Positions 56,135 to 64,000 of a stretch of DNA of 64,000 nt are shown here, one piece after another. This DNA is from Rhodobacteraceae bacterium HIMB11 (GTDB lineage Bacteria > Pseudomonadota > Alphaproteobacteria > Rhodobacterales > Rhodobacteraceae): assembly GCA_000472185.1 (NCBI GenBank), contig AVDB01000012.1, positions 1-64,000 on the forward strand, given 5' to 3'. A program made the position numbers and the translations under genes. Each line of letters starts with the position of its first letter. Position 1 is the stretch's first letter. The notes under the pieces are model-generated. The model did not search any database. It worked only from the letters and a program-made list of their open reading frames with translations, and had not been told where the DNA came from.

Positions 56135-58984
56135 ATGCCTTTTAAACCAACTGACTATCTGCCCTATGACTTTGCAAACCGCCGTCACATTGGCCCATCT
56201 CCTTCCGAGATGAGTGACATGTTGAAAATGGTGGGTGCTCCTAATCTTAACGCATTGATCGACGAAACATTGCCTGAATCGATCCGACAGAAAGAACCAT
56301 TGGATTTCGGCAAACCCATGTCAGAACGGGAATTGCTTTATCATATGCGGGTTACGGCATCGAAAAACAAAGTCATGAAAAGCCTGATTGGTCAGGGATA
56401 TTATGGCACCGTCACACCACCTGTAATCCAACGCAACATTCTGGAAAACCCCGCGTGGTACACCGCATACACACCCTATCAGCCCGAAATCTCTCAGGGA
56501 CGCCTTGAGGCATTGTTGAATTTTCAAACAATGATTTCGGATTTGACAGGATTGGAAATCGCAAACGCATCCCTATTGGACGAAGCGACAGCCTGCGCAG
56601 AGGCCATGACAATGGCTCAGCGCGTGGCCAAATCAAAAGCAACCGCGTTCTTTGTTGACGAAAACTGTCATCCCCAAAACATTGCGGTCATGAAAACCCG
56701 CGCAAAACCGCTGGGTATTCAGGTGATCGTTGGAAACCCCGACGATCTGGATCCAACTGCGGTTTTTGGGGCAATTTTTCAGTATCCTGGAACACTTGGA
56801 CACATCCGTGATTTCACAAATGAAATGTCCGCGCTGCATGCACAAAAGGCGATTGGCATCGTTTCGGCCGATCCGCTTGCATTAACGTTACTAAAAGATC
56901 CAGGCGCGATGAGGGCCGATATCGCCGTCGGTAGCACCCAGCGTTTCGGTGTGCCTGAAGGATACGGGGGACCACACGCGGCGTATATGGCAACGAAAGA
57001 CGCCTATAAACGATCCATGCCTGGTCGGATTGTGGGCATTTCAATCGACAGCCATGGGAACAAAGCCTATCGGCTATCGCTTCAAACCCGTGAACAGCAT
57101 ATTCGCCGCGAAAAGGCGACATCAAACGTGTGTACGGCCCAAGCACTACTTGCGGTGATGGCGTCGTTTTATGCCGTTTTCCATGGGCCCGAGGGGTTAA
57201 AAGCGATCGCCCAGCGCATTCACCGCAAAACCGTGCGCCTTGCCAAAGGGTTGGAAGAGGCTGGATTTACCGTCGAACCAGCGGCGTTTTTTGACACGAT
57301 CACGGTTGATGTTGGTTTGCTGCAAAAGGGGGTCATCCAAGCGGCCGTGAACGAAGGCATCAACCTACGCCCCGTTGGCAAGACAAAAGTGGGCATTTCG
57401 TTTGATGAACGGACCCGCCGCGAAACAACCGAAGCGGTTTGGCGCGCGTTCGGCATTGAACGGGCCGATGATGATTTGACACCTGAATATCGTATTCCTG
57501 ATGAAAATAAGCGCACCACAAAATATTTGGAACATGATGTGTTTCACATGAACCGTGCCGAAACGGAAATGATGCGCTACATGCGCCGTCTCTCCGATCG
57601 TGATCTGGCATTGGATCGTGCCATGATCCCGCTGGGGTCCTGTACGATGAAGCTAAATTCCGTCGCGGAAATGATGCCCGTCAGTTGGCGCGAATTTTCG
57701 TTGATCCACCCATATGCGCCGATAGATCAAACCGAAGGCTATCAGGAACTGATCCACGATCTGTCTGACAAATTGTGCCATATCACTGGATACGATGCGA
57801 TTTCGATGCAACCCAATTCAGGGGCACAAGGCGAATATACGGGCCTTTTGACAATTGCAGAATATCACGCCGCACGCGGTGAAGCGCATCGCAACGTCTG
57901 CCTGATCCCAATGTCAGCACATGGGACAAACCCTGCCAGCGCGCAAATGGTTGGTTGGAAAGTCGTTGCCGTAAACTCGGACAAAAATGGGGACATTGAT
58001 ATTGATGATTTCCGTCAAAAAGCCGAAGCCCACAAAGATAACCTTGCAGGCTGCATGATCACTTACCCCTCAACACATGGAGTGTTTGAAGAAACAGTGC
58101 ATGAAGTATGTGCAATCACGCATGAGTTTGGCGGTCAGGTTTACATTGATGGCGCTAATATGAACGCCATGGTCGGGCTGTCCCGACCAGGTGATATTGG
58201 CGGGGATGTCAGCCACCTAAACCTGCACAAAACATTCTGCATCCCGCATGGCGGTGGCGGCCCAGGCATGGGGCCAATCGGTGTAAAGGCGCATCTGGTT
58301 CCGCATTTGCCTGGTCATCCGTTGGAAGAAACAGCAGCGGGACCAGTGTCCGCAGCGCCATTTGGCTCTCCCTCGCTTCTTCCGATATCATGGGCCTACT
58401 GCCTAATGATGGGCGGAGAAGGGCTGACACAGGCGACACGTGTTGCGATCCTGAACGCCAATTACATTGCAAAGCGTTTAGAAGGCGCGTTTGACGTGCT
58501 TTATAAAGGAAGCAATGGTCGGGTTGCCCATGAATGTATCCTTGATGTGCGCCCATTTGCCGAAAGTGCGGGCGTTACTGTTGAAGATATCGCAAAACGC
58601 CTGATGGACTGCGGGTTCCACGCCCCAACAATGTCGTGGCCTGTTGCTGGCACATTGATGGTTGAACCAACTGAATCGGAAACCAAATCCGAATTGGATC
58701 GTTTCTGCGACGCGATGCTGGCCATTCGTGCGGAAATCGCCGAAATCGAAAACGGAACAATGGATCACGACAACAATCCGCTGAAGAAAGCGCCACATAC
58801 AGTCGAGGATTTGGTCGGCCCGTGGAATCGCCCCTATTCACGCGAACAGGGATGTTTCCCACCAGGTGCATTCCGTGTGGACAAATATTGGCCACCCGTT
58901 AATCGTGTGGACAACACATATGGGGATCGAAACTTGATCTGCGTTTGCCCCCCAATGAGCGATTATTCACAAGCAGCGGAATAA
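56135..58984 (+). CDS. gcvP: Glycine cleavage system P protein (decarboxylase)
   Basis: A 949-residue single-chain GcvP, with both halves fused as in proteobacteria. The PLP-binding lysine is in [18 protein letters not shown] of the C-terminal half (near residue 694). It decarboxylates glycine and loads the aminomethyl group on GcvH. An AAAGGAG site precedes the ATG. The stop is 6 nt before the following FAD gene. Confidence 0.97.
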   Translation: MPFKPTDYLPYDFANRRHIGPSPSEMSDMLKMVGAPNLNALIDETLPESIRQKEPLDFGKPMSERELLYHMRVTASKNKVMKSLIGQGYYGTVTPPVIQRNILENPAWYTAYTPYQPEISQGRLEALLNFQTMISDLTGLEIANASLLDEATACAEAMTMAQRVAKSKATAFFVDENCHPQNIAVMKTRAKPLGIQVIVGNPDDLDPTAVFGAIFQYPGTLGHIRDFTNEMSALHAQKAIGIVSADPLALTLLKDPGAMRADIAVGSTQRFGVPEGYGGPHAAYMATKDAYKRSMPGRIVGISIDSHGNKAYRLSLQTREQHIRREKATSNVCTAQALLAVMASFYAVFHGPEGLKAIAQRIHRKTVRLAKGLEEAGFTVEPAAFFDTITVDVGLLQKGVIQAAVNEGINLRPVGKTKVGISFDERTRRETTEAVWRAFGIERADDDLTPEYRIPDENKRTTKYLEHDVFHMNRAETEMMRYMRRLSDRDLALDRAMIPLGSCTMKLNSVAEMMPVSWREFSLIHPYAPIDQTEGYQELIHDLSDKLCHITGYDAISMQPNSGAQGEYTGLLTIAEYHAARGEAHRNVCLIPMSAHGTNPASAQMVGWKVVAVNSDKNGDIDIDDFRQKAEAHKDNLAGCMITYPSTHGVFEETVHEVCAITHEFGGQVYIDGANMNAMVGLSRPGDIGGDVSHLNLHKTFCIPHGGGGPGMGPIGVKAHLVPHLPGHPLEETAAGPVSAAPFGSPSLLPISWAYCLMMGGEGLTQATRVAILNANYIAKRLEGAFDVLYKGSNGRVAHECILDVRPFAESAGVTVEDIAKRLMDCGFHAPTMSWPVAGTLMVEPTESETKSELDRFCDAMLAIRAEIAEIENGTMDHDNNPLKKAPHTVEDLVGPWNRPYSREQGCFPPGAFRVDKYWPPVNRVDNTYGDRNLICVCPPMSDYSQAAE

Positions 58985-58990
58985 ACATAA

Positions 58991-60343
58991 ATGTCGGCAT
59001 TCACCTTTCCAATCGGAACACATACGCCACCTCAACATGCGCAGGCGTTACCCGATAAGGTGGATGTTGTGATCATCGGTGGCGGCGTAATTGGTGTTTG
59101 CGCCGCCCTTTTCTTGCGCCGTCATGGGCAATCTGTTTTCGTGTGTGAAAAGGGACGTATGGCAGGCGAACAGTCCTCTCGTAATTGGGGATGGATACGT
59201 CAACAGGGACGCGACCCTGATGAGCTACCCATCATGATGGAGGCCAATCGCCTTTGGCAGGACCTGAATGCGCAACTGGATTGCGATATCGGGCTGCGTC
59301 AGGGTGGTATTGTTTATTTCAGTGATAGTGACAGCGAACTTGAACGGTATGAAACATTCACCACTCTTGCGGCCGAGCATGGACTTCAATCGAACCTAAA
59401 GTCGCGCTCTCAGGTGCAGGCCATGATCCCTGACCTGAATCGGTCATATCGCGGGGCATTACACACACCATCCGATATGCGCGCAGAACCTTGGGTGGCC
59501 GTGCCTGCCCTTGCCAGATTGGCCGCAGCAGAGGGCGTGTTAATCCGTGAAAATTGTGCTGTGCGTCGACTGGATAACAAAAATGGTCAGATCAGTGGTG
59601 TCATCACAGAACACGGCCATGTAGCTTGTGAACAGGTACTGTTGTGTGGGGGTGCGTGGTCTTCACTGTTTTTGCAAGGCCACGGTGTGCGCATCCCACA
59701 ACTCTCAGTACGCGCAACCGTGGTGAAAACATCGGAATTACCCGAAGTATTCGCAGGCGGTGCTGTCGATAGTAAATTGGCGTTCCGCCACCGCGCCGAT
59801 GGTGGGTATTCGCTCGCAACCAGCAGTACGCATGATCTCTTTTTAGGCTGGGATGGCATGCGATATGCGAAATCATTTTGGCCCGCTGTTAAAAATGACC
59901 CCCTCAATAATCGCATAAACCCATTTGGTCCCCCCAACTATCCAGATAGCTGGACTGTCAAACGATCTTGGAGTGCAGACGATGAGACCCCTTTTGAGCG
60001 CACCCGCATTTTAAACCCTGCGCCGTCCCGAAAGGCGATGCGCATCATAAAGAAATCCTTTGACCGCGCATTTCCACAGTTCAAAGGTTGGTCCGTGTCA
60101 GGCGCGTGGGCAGGATTGATCGACACGATGCCCGATGTTGTCCCCATTATTGATAGTTGTTCGGATATTCCGGGTCTGACAATCGCAACAGGGATGTCGG
60201 GACATGGATTTGGTATCGGTCCTGGTGTTGGACGCGTCGTCGCAGATATGATGAGCGGGAAACAGTCCAATCATATGTTGCACAGATTTCGTTATGATCG
60301 CTTCAAAAACGGTGATCCGATCATTTTGGGTCCCGCGCTTTAA
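58991..60343 (+). CDS. FAD-dependent amine/glycine oxidase-like protein (DAO family)
   Basis: A 450-residue DAO flavoprotein. The FAD dinucleotide motif DVVIIGGGVIGVCAALFLRR is at about residues 24-43, with a flavin-region QSSRNWGWIRQQGRD and a C-terminal GMSGHGFGIGPGVGRVVADM block. The fold suits sarcosine, dimethylglycine or other N-methyl/imino acid oxidases. Co-location with gcvTHP, almost without gap, suggests it feeds glycine or one-carbon units (inference). The exact substrate is unknown. Confidence 0.8.
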   Translation: MSAFTFPIGTHTPPQHAQALPDKVDVVIIGGGVIGVCAALFLRRHGQSVFVCEKGRMAGEQSSRNWGWIRQQGRDPDELPIMMEANRLWQDLNAQLDCDIGLRQGGIVYFSDSDSELERYETFTTLAAEHGLQSNLKSRSQVQAMIPDLNRSYRGALHTPSDMRAEPWVAVPALARLAAAEGVLIRENCAVRRLDNKNGQISGVITEHGHVACEQVLLCGGAWSSLFLQGHGVRIPQLSVRATVVKTSELPEVFAGGAVDSKLAFRHRADGGYSLATSSTHDLFLGWDGMRYAKSFWPAVKNDPLNNRINPFGPPNYPDSWTVKRSWSADDETPFERTRILNPAPSRKAMRIIKKSFDRAFPQFKGWSVSGAWAGLIDTMPDVVPIIDSCSDIPGLTIATGMSGHGFGIGPGVGRVVADMMSGKQSNHMLHRFRYDRFKNGDPIILGPAL

Positions 60344-60475
60344 ATATTGGCGCGACAAGATCAATGATTTTCAGCGCGGACCTGATGCGTTATTGCCTGA
60401 TCTCATCGAATTCGCTATCACACGACATAAGAAATGATAGCGTTAACATTGTCACTCATAGAAAGCACACCTGCG

Positions 60476-61138
60476 ATGCGTCTATATCTTGATACGGCTG
60501 ATCAAACTGCATGGGCAGAGTGGATGCCAAACGGTGTGTTCTATGGCATCACGACAAACCCACTGCTGGCAGCGCGTGCGGGGCTGACATATAATCAGAT
60601 CAACTGGCAAGACATGGTTCAAATCGCGGCCGATGCGGGTGCACAGGAATTTCATGCGCAGGTTATTGGCAACGAAACTGACGCGCTACGCTTTGCCGAG
60701 AACCTTTATGCATATGGGGCATCGTCCAACATCGATTGCGTTGTGAAAATACCACTCAACACTTGGGGCATTTCTCTCACGCCAAAGATTCAGTCACTGG
60801 GTGGCAAAACCCTTATGACAGCCTGTTATGATGCAAAACAGATGATAACGGCAAACGCACTTGGTGCGGATTATATTGCGCCATACTTTGGGCGCATGGC
60901 AGAAGCTGGCCTAGACGCAATGGCGCACATGCGCGCAATCCACGCTATGTCATGGAATGGGCCATGCCGCCCCTTGATCGCATCATTGCGCAGCGCACAG
61001 CAAATGGTGGATATCGCCGAAATTGGTCATGATTGTTTCACAATCGCGCCCGCAATTGCGCAAGACCTATTTCACAACGCACTAACCGAAGAAGCGGCAC
61101 AGGAATTTGAACGCGCCACTAAAGGAGAACAAACATGA
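60476..61138 (+). CDS. Transaldolase/fructose-6-phosphate aldolase-like protein
   Basis: A 220-residue TIM-barrel aldolase of the small transaldolase (FSA/TalC) group. It begins MRLYLDTAD and has the ITTNPLL motif, the Schiff-base lysine in CVVKIPLN and the ALGADYIAPYFGRM block. It may split or make sugar phosphates with dihydroxyacetone or sedoheptulose-type partners. The start at 60476 fits the family; a more upstream start is possible. Its stop overlaps the kinase start (ATGA). Confidence 0.85.
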   Translation: MRLYLDTADQTAWAEWMPNGVFYGITTNPLLAARAGLTYNQINWQDMVQIAADAGAQEFHAQVIGNETDALRFAENLYAYGASSNIDCVVKIPLNTWGISLTPKIQSLGGKTLMTACYDAKQMITANALGADYIAPYFGRMAEAGLDAMAHMRAIHAMSWNGPCRPLIASLRSAQQMVDIAEIGHDCFTIAPAIAQDLFHNALTEEAAQEFERATKGEQT

Positions 61139-62061
61139 TTACGATCGGTGGTGAGAACCTAATCGATTACGTTCAAACCGAGGTGAAAGATGGCTTGCCC
61201 ATATATACCGCCATCCCAGGCGGATCATGTTATAATGTTGCAATTGCAGCGGCGCGTCAGGGTCAAACAGTCAGCTATGTAACCCCAATTTCAACTGATA
61301 GCTTGGGCAACGTGTTGGCCCAGCGCCTGATTGACGACGGCATCCAATTGGCGACGCCCCGCACTGATGCACCAACCTCTTTGGCGGTTGTGTCCGTCAA
61401 CAATGGTCAGCCCAGTTATCAGTTTTATCGGAGCGACACAGCGGACCGTCAAATTACACCCAACACATTGGATGCCGCGATTTCTGCTCAGACACGCGTG
61501 TTTCACATTGGATCGCTTGCGTTAATCGAAGGCGCAGACGCGGATTTATGGGAACAACGTTTTGCAACGCTTGCCTCCAATGACGTTATAACCAGTCTTG
61601 ATCCCAATGCGCGTCCAGTGGTGGTAAAAGACAAGGATCCATATGTTGCCCGCCTGCTCCGTATTATGAAAAATGCGCGCGTTCTGAAACTATCTGATGA
61701 AGATTTGGAGTACTTGGCCCCTGATCAGCCATTGATGGAGGCCTTTGAACACATCTGTTCTGAAACGCAGGCCGCTATTATCATTTTAACTAAAGGCGCC
61801 GACGGCGCAGTTGTCCGTTGTGGATCAACACAGTTTGACATTGCCGCGGCACAGGCAAATCCGTTGGTGGATACCGTGGGTGCTGGGGATACTTTTATGG
61901 GCACGTTATTGGTTGAGATTTCTAAAACGGGCCTATCTGCGTCAGAACTGGGCTCCATAGCAAAAGACGACTTAAAACGGATCGTGACACGCGCGGCTAA
62001 GGCCGCTGCCCTAAACTGTCAAAGCTCGGGCTGTAATCCACCCTATGAACAGGATCTGTAG
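61135..62061 (+). CDS. PfkB family carbohydrate kinase
   Basis: A 308-residue ribokinase-type sugar kinase. It has the GGSCYNVAIAAARQG motif (first PfkB signature) and the ATP/catalytic DTVGAGDTFMG motif with catalytic Asp. Coupling to the aldolase suggests a two-step sugar route in which the kinase phosphorylates a ketose (fructokinase-like) that the aldolase splits or transfers (inference). Confidence 0.88.
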   Translation: MITIGGENLIDYVQTEVKDGLPIYTAIPGGSCYNVAIAAARQGQTVSYVTPISTDSLGNVLAQRLIDDGIQLATPRTDAPTSLAVVSVNNGQPSYQFYRSDTADRQITPNTLDAAISAQTRVFHIGSLALIEGADADLWEQRFATLASNDVITSLDPNARPVVVKDKDPYVARLLRIMKNARVLKLSDEDLEYLAPDQPLMEAFEHICSETQAAIIILTKGADGAVVRCGSTQFDIAAAQANPLVDTVGAGDTFMGTLLVEISKTGLSASELGSIAKDDLKRIVTRAAKAAALNCQSSGCNPPYEQDL

Positions 62062-62243
62062 TTTGACGCATATGGACCGCGTCATATTGCAACGTTTCTG
62101 ATTACCTCATTGAATTTTCGATCTGCATCCTGTATGCGGACGCTGTCATTCACAAAAAATGCTGCGTCTGCATAGTGATCAAAACGTAAGACACGACGCG
62201 GCTTTGACGAAAGCTTCCGTAAGGCTTGAAAGGTAGGAAATTT

Positions 62244-64000
62244 ATGACCGATACAGCAAACCCCGATATATTGTATACAATTGTAGACGAAGCGCCCGAA
62301 TTGGCGAGTGCATCGCTGCTTCCCATCATCCGTTCATTCGCTTCTGCGGCGGGCGTGACTGTTGGAACCAAGGACATCTCTCTTGCTGGACGAATCATTT
62401 CCGCCTTTCCCGAATTTTTGACAGAAGAACAGCGTCAGACCGATGATTTGGCCGCCCTTGGTGAATTGGTAAAAACACCATCTGCAAATGTTATCAAACT
62501 TCCCAACATTTCCGCATCTGTTCCACAGCTAAGCGCCGCGATTGCCGAGCTACAGGAACAGGGCTATGCGCTTCCTGATTATCCAGAAGAGGCATCAACA
62601 GACAAAGAAAAATCAATTCGTGCACGGTATGATGCGATCAAAGGATCGGCGGTAAATCCCGTTCTGCGTGAAGGTAACTCAGACCGTCGCGCAGCGCGTG
62701 CGGTTAAAAACTATGCGATGAAAAACCCCCACTCTATGGGTGAATGGGTCAGCACATCGAAAACACACGTGGCTTCAATGGATGGCAATGACTTCCGTTC
62801 AAACGAAGTATCCGCCACTGTCACCGACGCGCAAGCGGGCCCTGCGAAAATCGAATTCACGGATACGGATGGCAACGTGAGCGTCCTAAAAGATGGCATC
62901 GACATCCTACCTGGCACCGTTGTTGACGCGACATTCATGCGTGCATCTGCCCTACGTGATTTCCTACGCAGCGAAATTGCCAAAGCAAAAGAAGAAGGCG
63001 TTTTGTTTTCATTACACATGAAGGCAACAATGATGAAGGTATCTGATCCGATCATCTTTGGTCACGCTGTTTCAGTCTTCTTTGAAGAAGCGTTTGAAAA
63101 GCACGCTGACGCCTTGGCGGCGGCTGGGGTGAACCCAAATTCAGGTCTGGGTGATGTTTTGGACCGCATTGCGGATCAACCCGAAATTCTGGCCGATTTC
63201 AATGCAATCATGGCCGACAAGGCACCAATGTATATGGTTGACAGTGATCGTGGTATCACAAACCTACACGTCCCATCAGATGTCATCATCGACGCATCCA
63301 TGCCCGCGGTCATCCGCGCAGGCGGCAAAGGTTGGGGACCAGATGGAAAACCAGCGGACACAAAATGTGTGATCCCAGACAACTGCTATGCGCCCGTTTA
63401 CGATGAAACAATCAACTATTTCAAAGAAACAGGTGCTCTTGATCCAACAACATCAGGCGCAGTTGCCAACGTTGGCCTAATGGCACAAAAAGCCGAGGAA
63501 TACGGCAGCCACCCAACAACATTTGAAATTCCTGCGAACGGCACCATCCGCTATATCGTTGCGAATGGCGACGTATTGCACGAACAATCCGTGGAAAAGG
63601 GTGACATTTGGCGTTCATCAAGTGTGCGCAAAGCACCGATCGAGGATTGGGTGCGTCTGGGTATTTCCCGTCAGGCAGCCACTGGATCACAAGCAATTTT
63701 CTGGTTGGACGAAACACGGGCGCATGACGCAGAACTGATTAAGTACGTCACTCCAATTTTGGAGGCCGAGGGCGTTGCCGATAAATTCCAAATCCTTGCC
63801 CCACGCGAAGCAACGCGTGTTACTTTGGAAACCATCCGCACAGGGGCTGATAGCATCGCGATCAGCGGAAACGTATTGCGGGATTACCTAACCGATTTGT
63901 TCCCGATCCTAGAATTGGGCACATCTGCGAAAATGCTATCAATTGTGAAATTGATGCAAGGCGGCGGAATGTTTGAAACAGGCGCTGGTGGTTCTGCACC
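62244..64000 (+). CDS. icd: Monomeric NADP-dependent isocitrate dehydrogenase (5' part, runs off the window)
   Basis: The first ~585 codons of a monomeric isocitrate dehydrogenase (family length ~740). It begins [25 protein letters not shown]. Landmarks are [16 protein letters not shown] and [10 protein letters not shown], which hold substrate-binding residues, then [21 protein letters not shown] and [10 protein letters not shown]. It makes 2-oxoglutarate and NADPH in the citric acid cycle. The start at 62244 has an AGGTAGGAAA site. It is truncated by the window end, not by mutation. Confidence 0.95.
   Translation, partial: MTDTANPDILYTIVDEAPELASASLLPIIRSFASAAGVTVGTKDISLAGRIISAFPEFLTEEQRQTDDLAALGELVKTPSANVIKLPNISASVPQLSAAIAELQEQGYALPDYPEEASTDKEKSIRARYDAIKGSAVNPVLREGNSDRRAARAVKNYAMKNPHSMGEWVSTSKTHVASMDGNDFRSNEVSATVTDAQAGPAKIEFTDTDGNVSVLKDGIDILPGTVVDATFMRASALRDFLRSEIAKAKEEGVLFSLHMKATMMKVSDPIIFGHAVSVFFEEAFEKHADALAAAGVNPNSGLGDVLDRIADQPEILADFNAIMADKAPMYMVDSDRGITNLHVPSDVIIDASMPAVIRAGGKGWGPDGKPADTKCVIPDNCYAPVYDETINYFKETGALDPTTSGAVANVGLMAQKAEEYGSHPTTFEIPANGTIRYIVANGDVLHEQSVEKGDIWRSSSVRKAPIEDWVRLGISRQAATGSQAIFWLDETRAHDAELIKYVTPILEAEGVADKFQILAPREATRVTLETIRTGADSIAISGNVLRDYLTDLFPILELGTSAKMLSIVKLMQGGGMFETGAGGSA

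Noticed and set aside
62064-62084. TGACGC/GCGTCA hairpin after the PfkB kinase
   Set aside because: The stem is short and lacks a T run on the plus strand; terminator status is too weak to list.

Overview
The window reads as chromosome of an aerobic alphaproteobacterium of the Rhodobacterales, most likely the Roseobacter group, with a moderate GC content by eye. Family-level markers point that way: two ethylmalonyl-CoA pathway enzymes (methylsuccinyl-CoA dehydrogenase at 19.8 kb, malyl-CoA lyase at 50.7 kb), alphaproteobacterial housekeeping families (TrcR/DUF1013, DUF2794, TIGR02300, DUF5665), a membrane-anchored cytochrome c and a monomeric isocitrate dehydrogenase. No prophage, insertion sequence, CRISPR array or integron was seen. 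Coding density is high and many genes overlap by 4 nt.

Layout. 0-5.2 kb: an SDR, an RsmC-like methyltransferase, clpS and a D,D-carboxypeptidase, then a degraded strip (3.84-5.19 kb) where remnants of ccoS, ccoI and hemN are joined. This looks like the scar of a deletion that removed a cbb3 oxidase locus and its neighbours. 5.2-10.9 kb: the yejABEF peptide ABC importer. 11-19.7 kb: cytochrome c, pheA, a frameshifted SRPBCC gene, nudC, the SRP RNA, a phosphatase, dnaX-ybaB-recR, trcR, a frameshifted RNase T2 gene and a TauE exporter. 19.8-25.1 kb: mcd, a META-domain protein, and the zinc island znuB-znuC-zur / znuA with a palindromic Zur-type operator and a very histidine-rich ZnuA. 25.1-30.7 kb: a divergent pair that looks like the two halves of MnmC, an EamA permease, a soluble lytic transglycosylase and dapA.

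30.8-36.8 kb is a compact urate/purine degradation island: puuD, a divergent LysR regulator with a dyad operator candidate, uraH, a puuE-uraD fusion, allA and an NCS2 permease. 36.9-47.4 kb: DUF2794, an alpha/beta hydrolase, gabD, the pnp-rpsO pair, an RTX-repeat protein, DUF5665, DUF1643, truB, a second EamA permease, an 11-bp tandem repeat, and a CDGSH/4Fe-4S protein cut by an in-frame TGA exactly where a cluster cysteine is expected. 47.6-54.3 kb: tRNA-Ala(GGC), TIGR02300, a YgjP-like metallopeptidase, a GntR regulator, accA, mcl1, a DgcA-type epimerase with a D-amino-acid transaminase, and a gamma-glutamylcyclotransferase-like gene. 54.4-62.1 kb: a tandem glycine riboswitch controlling gcvT-gcvH-gcvP plus an FAD amine oxidase-like gene, then a transaldolase-like aldolase with a PfkB kinase. 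The window ends inside a monomeric NADP isocitrate dehydrogenase.

The most striking signals are the cbb3/hemN deletion scar and the in-frame TGA at a metal-ligand cysteine. Four loci here carry disrupted reading frames, so either this lineage is losing genes or the assembly carries small errors. Reads over the breakpoints would separate the two.
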